Source: Glaciecola siphonariae
Lineage (GTDB): Bacteria > Pseudomonadota > Gammaproteobacteria > Enterobacterales > Alteromonadaceae
NCBI RefSeq assembly: GCF_042652645.1
Contig: NZ_JBHSGU010000002.1
Location: forward strand, 1,922,001 to 1,986,000
Length of the DNA stretch: 64,000 nt
Direction: 5' to 3'
Both the position numbers and the translations under genes were made by a program. The notes below the pieces were generated by a model. It searched no databases, was not told where the DNA came from, and saw only the letters and a list, made by a program, of their open reading frames with translations. The stretch's first letter is position 1; every line of letters begins with the position of its first letter. Shown here piece by piece: positions 17,151 to 24,023 of the stretch.

Positions 17151-18581
17151 ATGTTAGCCTCATCCTACCCTTACTATTTGGCAAACAAAGCAGTGTATGC
17201 CAACCAAGATTTGGACGTTACTAATAAGTACACCAACGAAGTAGCAACAAAAGTAGCGCTGGCAGACGCAAAGGTTATCGATAAGGCCATAAGCGCCGCT
17301 GACGAGGCGCAAAAGGCAATGAATAAGATGCCGCCCTATCAGCGCCAGCAGATATTAGAACACTGCGTAGAGGGCTTCAAAAAACGGTTTGATGAACTCG
17401 CGCATTCGCTTTGCATTGAAGCGGGCAAGCCTATCAAAGATGCTAGGGGCGAGGTAACGCGCCTCATCGACACCTTTAAAATAGCCGCAGAAGAAGCCGT
17501 GCGCATTAATGGTGAAGTAACTAATTTAGAAATTACTGAGCGCGCAAAGGGATATACTGGCATGTACAAACATGTGCCCATTGGTCCATGCTCCTTTATT
17601 TCTCCGTTTAACTTTCCGCTGAATTTAGCGGCGCATAAAATTGCGCCAGCCATCGCCGCGGGCTGCGCCTTTGTTTTAAAGCCCGCCAGCCGCACGCCAA
17701 TAGGAGCGCTCATTATTGGTGAAATTTTGGCTGAGACCGACTTGCCCGAAGGCGCGTTTTCAATATTACCGTGCTCTCGCGACGGTGCAGATTTATTTAC
17801 CACCGATGAACGTTTTAAGCTCTTGAGCTTTACTGGCTCTCCCGATGTGGGGTGGCAGCTAAAAGCAAAAGCAGGAAAAAAGCCCGTTGTGCTTGAGCTC
17901 GGCGGCAATGCCGCCTGCATAGTAGACGCCGACAGTGATATTGACGACGCCATCACGCGCATTATTTTTGGCGCTTACTACCAGTCAGGACAAAGCTGCA
18001 TAAGCGTACAGAGGGTACTGATACATTCGAGCATTTACGAGCGCTTCAAAAACCAGTACGTAGAAAAGGTCAAAGCCTTGGTGCACGGCGACCCCTTAAG
18101 TGAAGATACCTTTATCGGACCTATGATTTCAGAGGGCGAGGCAAAGCGTCTTGAATCTTGGATACATGAGGCTGTAGATGCCGGCGCTAACTTGCTGTGT
18201 GGCGGCGAGCGCAACGGCGCCATGTTACGCGCCACGGTGCTTGAAAATGCACCTCGCGATACACAAGTCAACGCTGAAGAAGCATTCGGGCCGGTGTCTG
18301 TTATCAGCGCGTTCGATGACTTTGATGAAGCGCTAGAGCGGGTTAACGACAGTCAGTTTGGCCTGCAGGCCGGCGTATTTACTCGCGACATTTACAAAGC
18401 ACATAAAGCATGGGACGAATTGCATGTTGGCGGCGTGGTCATTGGTGATGTGCCGAGCTGGCGGGTAGACAACATGCCCTACGGGGGCGTGAAGGAGTCA
18501 GGTCTAGGCCGTGAAGGTATTCGCTACGCCATTGCCGATATGACCGAAATTAAGCTGATGATACTGCGGACGCCTCAGTAG
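17151..18581 (+). CDS. NAD(P)-dependent aldehyde dehydrogenase
   Basis: A 476-residue member of the aldehyde dehydrogenase superfamily, of normal length. The cofactor region has SPFNFPLNL (151-159) and the LKPAS lysine (K177); FTGSPDVGW lies at 227-235; the general base is E249 in LELGGNA and the nucleophile C283 in SGQSCISVQR. It oxidises an aldehyde to the acid. The family resemblance is closer to semialdehyde or lactaldehyde dehydrogenases than to betaine aldehyde dehydrogenase, but the substrate cannot be read. The start has AAGGAG six bases ahead (within the preceding gene's stop region), so it is in an operon with the ThDP enzyme. Its 3' end overlaps the convergent EAL gene by 32 bp. 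Confidence 0.93.
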   Translation: MLASSYPYYLANKAVYANQDLDVTNKYTNEVATKVALADAKVIDKAISAADEAQKAMNKMPPYQRQQILEHCVEGFKKRFDELAHSLCIEAGKPIKDARGEVTRLIDTFKIAAEEAVRINGEVTNLEITERAKGYTGMYKHVPIGPCSFISPFNFPLNLAAHKIAPAIAAGCAFVLKPASRTPIGALIIGEILAETDLPEGAFSILPCSRDGADLFTTDERFKLLSFTGSPDVGWQLKAKAGKKPVVLELGGNAACIVDADSDIDDAITRIIFGAYYQSGQSCISVQRVLIHSSIYERFKNQYVEKVKALVHGDPLSEDTFIGPMISEGEAKRLESWIHEAVDAGANLLCGGERNGAMLRATVLENAPRDTQVNAEEAFGPVSVISAFDDFDEALERVNDSQFGLQAGVFTRDIYKAHKAWDELHVGGVVIGDVPSWRVDNMPYGGVKESGLGREGIRYAIADMTEIKLMILRTPQ

Positions 18582-19332
18582 GAAGCAAAAGGGCTTTTAT
18601 TGCGTCAAAATCTACCTCTGGCAAATGCTCAAAACCGGGCTTTGCCAGGTAGAAACCTTGAAAATATCTAAATCCTAAGTTGTATAAGACCTTGAGTTCT
18701 TCAGCGGTTTCAACACCTTCGACCACAATATAATTGGTTACCGAGTTAAGTAAGGCTCTCGTGTCGGTGACGATCCCGAGGCGACGCGCGTCTTTGTCTA
18801 TGCCTTTTATAAGTGCTCGGTCCATCTTCACTGCGTCGGTGTGCACATCACACAAGAGCTTGATACCTGAATATCCCGCCCCGAAGTCGTCTATTGCAGT
18901 TTGAAAACCGCGGCTACGATAATCATTAATAATGTTGATAACGTGGTCTGGATTTAATACAGATTCATCTTCGGTAAATTCAAAAATGATGCGATCGGTT
19001 GGAAAACCAACCGCTTTGGCGGTATTGAGCGTTGTTTTGATGCATCGTGAAGGCTCATACACGGCGTTGGGCATAAAGTTAATCGACAAAAAACCTTGCA
19101 AGTTAAGCTTTGCGGCTAGCTCTATTGCTTTAACTCTGCACGATTGGTCGAGCCAATATAAATCTTCATAGGGCACAGCATCAAACACGCTTGCAGCCCC
19201 CTGCCCGTCGGTTTGTCGCACCAAGGCCTCATAACCGTGTACCGTAAAACTGTCAAGATTCACAATTGGCTGGAAAGCCATGGTGATGTTTACCGGCAGT
19301 TTTTTAGGCGTTTTACACTTGGTGCAGGTCAT
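18550..19332 (-). CDS. EAL-domain protein, probable c-di-GMP phosphodiesterase
   Basis: A 260-residue protein made of one EAL domain after a short N-terminal CTKC motif (residues 3-6). Catalytic signatures are present: EALVR (near 35), SINFMPNAVY, FEFTED, DDFGAGYSG, KMDRALI and VVEGVET. These include the metal ligands and the glutamate of loop 6, so hydrolysis of c-di-GMP is likely. There is no membrane segment and no GGDEF, PAS or BLUF domain; the CxxC might bind metal or respond to redox. It is transcribed alone and convergent with the aldehyde dehydrogenase gene, overlapping it by 32 bp. Confidence 0.92.
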   Translation of the reverse strand: MTCTKCKTPKKLPVNITMAFQPIVNLDSFTVHGYEALVRQTDGQGAASVFDAVPYEDLYWLDQSCRVKAIELAAKLNLQGFLSINFMPNAVYEPSRCIKTTLNTAKAVGFPTDRIIFEFTEDESVLNPDHVINIINDYRSRGFQTAIDDFGAGYSGIKLLCDVHTDAVKMDRALIKGIDKDARRLGIVTDTRALLNSVTNYIVVEGVETAEELKVLYNLGFRYFQGFYLAKPGFEHLPEVDFDAIKALLLPTEASAVSSA

Positions 19333-19471
19333 ATGGAATGAGTACTTTAAATTGCGTTTCTATAATTTAGCATATCGGCAGGATTTCGCTTTTATTAAAT
19401 AAATTTCAAAGGCTTATATAGACTAAAGACTAATAACTGATGGTTGATTGTTCGGTCTCCGTCTGAGTGCA

Positions 19472-20458
19472 TTATGCACGAGTCTCGTCAAAGCTAATAA
19501 CCTCTGAGATCGCATCTGCTTTCAGCGCGAGCATAATTAACCTATCAACACCTAAAGCGACACCAGAGCACTGAGGTAGTCCGTGCTCTAGCGCGCCTAA
19601 AAAACGTTCATCTATGGGTTTTGTAGGCAACTGTAAGCTCTGACGCAGCGCGTTATCTTGCTCAAAGCGTTTACGCTGAAGCTTAGCATCGGTAAGTTCT
19701 TCAAAACCGTTGGCAAGTTCAACGCTACGATAATAAAACTCAAAGCGCAGCGCCGTTTTACCGCAGGGGGCGAGTTTTGCAAGGGAAGCCTGAGAGGCAG
19801 GAAATTCATATACGCACACCGGATAGTCTTGCCCAATATTAGGCTCAATGCATTGCGAAAACAGTAACTGCAATATTGCATCTTGTAAGGCTTGTTGCTC
19901 ATGGTTTGACTGCTTAAGCTGCAAAATATAATCACCAAAGCCCTTGGTGTTGGCCAATTCAACGAGCGTATCGAGAGTAACAGAAAGAGGGTCAATATCT
20001 AAGCTGTCAATAAATGCCTGCTGATAACTCATTTGCCTGATAGCGGCTCTCTCGCAAGGTAGCACATGCGCCAGTAAGTCGCTGACTTCAGCAATCAACT
20101 CATGCATGCTAAACCCAAGTCGGTACCACTCTAGCATTGTAAATTCAACATTATGGAGGCGGCCGCTTTCATCCTCACGAAAACACTTTGCCATTTGATA
20201 AATATCAGGCGCGCCGGCCGCTAACAAGCGTTTCATCGAAAATTCGGGTGAGGTTTGCAGATATAAAGGGGCATGCGTAGACGAAGAGCGCCGCTGTACA
20301 GGCAAGCCATTTAGGTAAACGTCGGTTATTGTGCCGGCGCAAAGCGCAGGGGTTTCAACTTCCATCACATTGCGCGCAGCAAAAAATGCGCGGATTTGAG
20401 ACAAAAAAGCTGCGCGTTGGCGCAGCCTTTCAATGCTGGCAGAGGGTTGCCATTGCAT
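19472..20458 (-). CDS. epmA: EF-P--(R)-beta-lysine ligase EpmA
   Basis: A 328-residue paralogue of class II lysyl-tRNA synthetase lacking the anticodon-binding domain, as in E. coli EpmA (325 residues). It activates (R)-beta-lysine with ATP and attaches it to lysine 34 of EF-P. Motif 2 is seen in CFREDESGRLHNVEFTMLEW and motif 3 in GVALGVDRLIMLAL. The gene begins 6 bp after the efp stop, so the two form an operon. The matching beta-lysine-producing enzyme, EpmB, is encoded divergently 1.1 kb away. Confidence 0.97.
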   Translation of the reverse strand: MQWQPSASIERLRQRAAFLSQIRAFFAARNVMEVETPALCAGTITDVYLNGLPVQRRSSSTHAPLYLQTSPEFSMKRLLAAGAPDIYQMAKCFREDESGRLHNVEFTMLEWYRLGFSMHELIAEVSDLLAHVLPCERAAIRQMSYQQAFIDSLDIDPLSVTLDTLVELANTKGFGDYILQLKQSNHEQQALQDAILQLLFSQCIEPNIGQDYPVCVYEFPASQASLAKLAPCGKTALRFEFYYRSVELANGFEELTDAKLQRKRFEQDNALRQSLQLPTKPIDERFLGALEHGLPQCSGVALGVDRLIMLALKADAISEVISFDETRA

Positions 20459-20464
20459 ATGCGC

Positions 20465-21034
20465 TTACTTCTGAGCGCGAGATGCGTATTCGCCGCTGCG
20501 CGTATCAACCTTGATCACTTCGCCCTGCTGCACAAACAGCGGCACACGTACCACAGCGCCCGTACTCAAGGTGGCAGGTTTGCCGCCGGTACCTGCTGTA
20601 TCGCCCTTCAGGCCTGGGTCAGTTTCAACAATTTCTAGCTCAACAAAATTAGGAGGCGTGACCACAATAGGACTGCCGTTCCATAATGTAAGCGTGCATT
20701 CATCGTTTTCCACTAACCACTTTACATTCTCGCCAACTGCTTTAGCATCAGCAGCGATTTGTTCAAAGGTCTCGTTGTTCATGAAGTGCCAAAATTCGCC
20801 GTCGGAATACAAATACGAAAGCGTAGTATCTATTACGTCTGCACCTTCTACCGATTCGCCCGAACGAAACGTTTTTTCTAAGACTTTACCAGAAATCAGT
20901 TTGCGGATGCGCACACGGTTAAATGCTTGCCCTTTTCCGGGTTTCACGTATTCGTTTTCTAGAATTGAACAGGGCTCGCCGTCTAGCATCACCTTAAGAC
21001 CTGCTTTAAACTCGTTAGTACTGAAATTAGCCAT
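20465..21034 (-). CDS. efp: Elongation factor P
   Basis: A 189-residue protein of normal EF-P length that relieves ribosomes stalled at polyproline. The modified residue is K34 in YVKPGKGQAF, set in the typical loop of beta-lysylated EF-P. Three beta-barrel domains follow, ending in the OB-like domain with the TRSGEYASR tail. The open frame begins 84 bases earlier, but MANFSTNEFKAG is the conserved start; AAGGA lies 12 bases upstream. efp precedes epmA by 6 bp on the minus strand and is divergent from epmB with only 36 bp between start codons. Confidence 0.98.
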   Translation of the reverse strand: MANFSTNEFKAGLKVMLDGEPCSILENEYVKPGKGQAFNRVRIRKLISGKVLEKTFRSGESVEGADVIDTTLSYLYSDGEFWHFMNNETFEQIAADAKAVGENVKWLVENDECTLTLWNGSPIVVTPPNFVELEIVETDPGLKGDTAGTGGKPATLSTGAVVRVPLFVQQGEVIKVDTRSGEYASRAQK

Positions 21035-21070
21035 TAATTGTTCTGATCCTTTCGCTGGAAATAGATTTAC

Positions 21071-22099
21071 ATGCAGATAATACCTAAAAAAACCATTCCT
21101 GTAGAGATACCTTGGCAAAAAGAATTAGCACGCGCTTTTACCACGCCCGAATCTCTGCTGGCATATCTGCAAATTGATGCCGACAAATACCGCAGTCACT
21201 TTTCTGCCCGCGACTTGTTTGTTATGCGCGTGCCGCGACCGTTTGCCGACCTCATGAATGCTGGTGATTGGCACGACCCGCTGCTTGCACAGGTGATGCC
21301 GCGCGAGCAGGAGTTCTTTAGCCCACCAGGCTATAGCACCGACCCTCTTGATGAGCAAAGCAATACCACCCCAGGAATTTTGCATAAATACCTAAACCGT
21401 GCTCTGCTTATTGTAAAAGGTGGTTGTGCTGTTAACTGCCGTTATTGTTTTAGGCGTCATTTTCCTTATCAAGAAAACGCCGTAAGCAAACAAAAATGGC
21501 TTGAGGTGATGGCGTATATTGAGCGCGACAAAAACCTTGACGAAATTATCTTTTCAGGCGGCGATCCGCTGATGGCCAAAGACAGCCACTTGAAGTGGCT
21601 CGCTGAGCAAATATCAAAAATTAAACACATTAAGCGAATTCGCATTCACACGCGACTCCCCGTAGTCATCCCCTCGCGTATTAACACCGAATTTTTAGAT
21701 TGGTTTGGCTCACTTGGCCAGCAAAAAATCATGGTGCTGCACATAAATCATGCCAATGAAGTAGGCGCAGGTTTAATTGAGGCGTGCGCTAAGCTGAAGA
21801 AAGCAGGGGTAACCTTACTGAATCAGGCAGTGCTGCTGCGCGATATTAATCACACTAGCGAGGCGCAAATTGCCTTGAATGAAGCGGTATTTTCAGCGGG
21901 GATCCTGCCTTACTATCTGCATTTGCTCGACAAAGTACAAGGCGCTGCGCATTTTGATGTGGGCGAAGAAGAAGCAAAAGTCATGATGGCCGATGTGATA
22001 AAACGTCAGCCGGGCTACTTAGTGCCCAAACTCGTTAGAGAAATTGCGGGACAGCCCGGCAAAACGCCGATTGATTTAGGGCTTCAGCCTAACACTTAA
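21071..22099 (+). CDS. epmB: EF-P (R)-beta-lysine-forming lysine 2,3-aminomutase EpmB
   Basis: A 342-residue radical-SAM enzyme that converts L-lysine to (R)-beta-lysine for EF-P modification. The iron-sulphur cysteines are in GGCAVNCRYCFRRHF (CxxxCxxC), followed by IIFSGGDPL and the PLP-lysine region near the C-terminus. Length matches E. coli EpmB (342). The last 13 codons and the stop lie in a 52-bp sequence that occurs again at 27881-27932, where the stop TAA has become CAA. The gene marks the left edge of the Fic/Rhs island. Confidence 0.97.
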   Translation: MQIIPKKTIPVEIPWQKELARAFTTPESLLAYLQIDADKYRSHFSARDLFVMRVPRPFADLMNAGDWHDPLLAQVMPREQEFFSPPGYSTDPLDEQSNTTPGILHKYLNRALLIVKGGCAVNCRYCFRRHFPYQENAVSKQKWLEVMAYIERDKNLDEIIFSGGDPLMAKDSHLKWLAEQISKIKHIKRIRIHTRLPVVIPSRINTEFLDWFGSLGQQKIMVLHINHANEVGAGLIEACAKLKKAGVTLLNQAVLLRDINHTSEAQIALNEAVFSAGILPYYLHLLDKVQGAAHFDVGEEEAKVMMADVIKRQPGYLVPKLVREIAGQPGKTPIDLGLQPNT

Positions 22100-22112
22100 A
22101 CTACGCATAAGT
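22061..22112. repeat. Left 52-bp direct repeat of the Fic/Rhs island
   Basis: Covers the last codons of epmB, its stop (22097-22099) and 13 bases beyond. It matches 27881-27932 at 49 of 52 positions; all three differences are transitions. The last 12 bases read on the minus strand are the final codons of the yjfB-like gene that is intact at the right copy. Confidence 0.9.
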
Positions 22113-22126
22113 GGTTTTAGCAATAC

Positions 22127-22198
22127 TTTGACTACCAATATGATGCAACAGGTAACACTAAGCGCAATTCAGACAAAGGGCATCACAAATACCGGTAG
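22127..22198 (+). pseudogene. Rhs YD-repeat fragment
   Basis: Translates as FDYQYDATGNTKRNSDKGHHKYR then stop. It is clearly homologous to the intact Rhs gene at 24592-24660, which reads FDYEYDAAGNIKHKSDKGHYKYT. No further Rhs sequence precedes it, so it is a relic. It begins 15 bases inside the left direct repeat boundary. Confidence 0.85.
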
Positions 22199-22278
22199 TG
22201 AATGCTGCGACACAAATTGGTATTGGCGCTCTGTTGTATGGCTCTGCTAAAGCATGTGTTGTTGTTAAATTAGCCTAA
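22198..22278 (+). pseudogene. Possible relic tail of a lost Rhs tip
   Basis: A short frame (VNAATQIGIGALLYGSAKAC, then VVVKLA and stop) that follows directly on the YD-repeat fragment. It may be the last codons of a former Rhs C-terminal tip, by analogy with the relic at 27097-27183. It has no known homologue that I can name, so this is a weak inference from position. Confidence 0.35.
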
Positions 22279-22314
22279 TAAATCTGTTTCTTAAGTGCCC
22301 TCCTCAAGCTAATG

Positions 22315-22410
22315 AGCATTAAAGCCTAAAAACAATGAAGCATTAAAACCTATAAATAAGATGACATCAAAACCTATACTTGATATAACACTAAAACCTA
22401 GAGGTAATGA
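22315..22410. repeat. Four 24-bp tandem repeats upstream of the Fic gene
   Basis: Units at 22315-22338, 22339-22362, 22363-22386 and 22387-22410, each exactly 24 bp, with the shared core TAAAACCTA (TAAAGCCTA in unit 1, TCAAAACCTA in unit 3). The array ends 41 bases before the chosen Fic start. Phased repeats at this place suggest an operator for a DNA-binding protein, possibly the AbiEi-like region of the Fic protein itself. Confidence 0.75.
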
Positions 22411-22451
22411 TTGTTAAACATTCATTATCACGAGTAATGGCTGGAGCAGAC

Positions 22452-23981
22452 ATGAGGGGTGTATCACATAAGCTAGCAGATTCACTTGAGCAATTACAAC
22501 AGCTTCAGGAGTCTGGGTTTGTTGCCATCCAGTCAAAGCAACTCAGCAGAGTGCATCGAGAGCGGCTATTGAAGCATGGATTTATTCGCGAAGTTATTCG
22601 GGGCTGGTACATATCGGCAATGCCTGATGAAAAGCCTGGCGACAGTACATCTTGGTATACCTCTTTTTGGGATTTTTGCGTCGCTTATTTGTCACAGCGA
22701 TTCGACAATTCTTGGTGTCTTTCACCGGAGCAATCACTCAGTCTGCATATTGGCGATAAAACCGTGCCTCAGCAACTGCTCGTGCGCTCACCCAAAGGCA
22801 ATAATAAACCCACTGCCTTTGTGCACAAAACCTCAATTTTTGATGTCAGGTTGAATCTGCCCGCCACAGAACACATTGAAAACCTTGAAGGGCTAAATGT
22901 TTACAGCTTAGCGGCAGCGCTTGTTTATTCGTCGGCGAATCAGTTTCAAAATGCCCCCATCCATATGCGTACAGCCTTATCGATGGTCACTGATGCATCC
23001 GACGTATTATCCGTTTTACTCGCGGGCAATCATAGCGTGATTGCCGGCCGATTGGTGGGGGCTTTTAGAAATATTGGCAGAGATCTAATTGCTGATAATA
23101 TTTTAAAGGGCATGCAAGCGGCTGATTTGAAAGTGCAGGAAAAAGACCCATTCGCCGAAAAAGTACAGATTAGCCTTGGTCGTCGTGATGTCTCTCCCCA
23201 TGTTAATCGCATGCGGTTAATGTGGGCGCAAATGCGTGAAAATATTATCGTGCACTTTCCAGAACAACCACACCAAACCATTGACATCGAAACCTACATG
23301 ACCGAAGTGGAAGATAAATACGTCACAGACGCCTACCACTCACTCTCCATTGAAGGCTATCGGGTAACTCACGAATTGATTGAACTGGTTCGCTCTGGCA
23401 ACTGGCAAGCTGAAGGTTCAGACGAGAGTAAAAAACACTTAGACGCCATGGCTGCTAGAGGCTACTGGGATGCGTTTCAAAAAGTTAAAATAGCTGTATT
23501 AGCAGTATTAGAAGGTAAGAACCCTGGCGATGTATTAGAACAGACGCACAGCGACTGGTATCTCGCCTTATTTGGCCCAAGTGTTGCCGACGGTATTATA
23601 AAACAGTCGGACTTGGCTGGTTATCGGTCAGGGCCAGTCTATATTCGCCAGTCTATGCACACTCCACCAAACAGAGAGGCTGTTCGCGACATGATGCCAA
23701 CGCTGTTTGACCTTCTCGCGGAAGAGAAAAATGCAGCCGTCAGAGTGGTACTAGGACACTTCATTTTTGTCTACATCCACCCTTATTTTGATGGCAACGG
23801 CAGAATAGGAAGATTCATTATGAATCTAATGATGGCATCTGGTGGTTGCCCTTGGACAATTGTGCCGGTTGAGCGGCGCGATGAATACATGCAAGCCTTG
23901 GAAGCAGCCAGCGTCAAGCAGGATATTGTGCCTTTTACAAAGTTTTTAGCTTCACTACTTAAACCAGAGAACGGGTTATAG
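22452..23981 (+). CDS. Fic-domain protein with N-terminal AbiEi-like DNA-binding region
   Basis: About 509 residues. The N-terminal 150 residues resemble AbiEi-type antitoxins: a winged-helix-like stretch (GFVAIQSKQLSRVHRERLLKH, then GFIREVIRGWYIS) and a following segment (WCLSPEQSLSLHIG). The C-terminal half is a Fic domain with the active motif HPYFDGNGRIGR (about 443-454), the flap AGYRSGPVYI and, before it, an inhibitory-helix motif SLSIEG (about 297-302, (S/T)xxxE(G/N)). It should transfer AMP or a related group to a target, held in check by its own helix. The ATG at 22452 has GGAG five bases ahead; the ATG at 22407 has no usable spacing and lies in the repeats. Toxin and repressor may be combined in one chain, which would make it self-regulating. 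Confidence 0.85.
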   Translation: MRGVSHKLADSLEQLQQLQESGFVAIQSKQLSRVHRERLLKHGFIREVIRGWYISAMPDEKPGDSTSWYTSFWDFCVAYLSQRFDNSWCLSPEQSLSLHIGDKTVPQQLLVRSPKGNNKPTAFVHKTSIFDVRLNLPATEHIENLEGLNVYSLAAALVYSSANQFQNAPIHMRTALSMVTDASDVLSVLLAGNHSVIAGRLVGAFRNIGRDLIADNILKGMQAADLKVQEKDPFAEKVQISLGRRDVSPHVNRMRLMWAQMRENIIVHFPEQPHQTIDIETYMTEVEDKYVTDAYHSLSIEGYRVTHELIELVRSGNWQAEGSDESKKHLDAMAARGYWDAFQKVKIAVLAVLEGKNPGDVLEQTHSDWYLALFGPSVADGIIKQSDLAGYRSGPVYIRQSMHTPPNREAVRDMMPTLFDLLAEEKNAAVRVVLGHFIFVYIHPYFDGNGRIGRFIMNLMMASGGCPWTIVPVERRDEYMQALEAASVKQDIVPFTKFLASLLKPENGL

Positions 23982-24023
23982 GCTTAGTAAACCGTTTCAT
24001 ATTGACTTTCGAGGTGGTCTGCT

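Larger units (their letters stand above)
22100..22451. other. Region between epmB and the Fic gene: Rhs relic and tandem repeats
   Basis: No intact gene. In order it holds the end of the left direct repeat, a 72-base YD-repeat fragment (22127-22198), a short hydrophobic frame that may be a relic tail (22198-22278), the four 24-bp repeats (22315-22410), and the ribosome site GGAG at 22443-22446 before the chosen Fic start. Confidence 0.7.

Noticed and set aside
21034..21118. N-terminal extension of EF-P
   Set aside because: The 28 extra residues are not in the family and overlap the epmB start region; the conserved MANFSTNEF start is at 21034.
22315..22410. CRISPR-like array
   Set aside because: The four units are directly adjacent with no spacers and only moderate identity, so they are tandem repeats.
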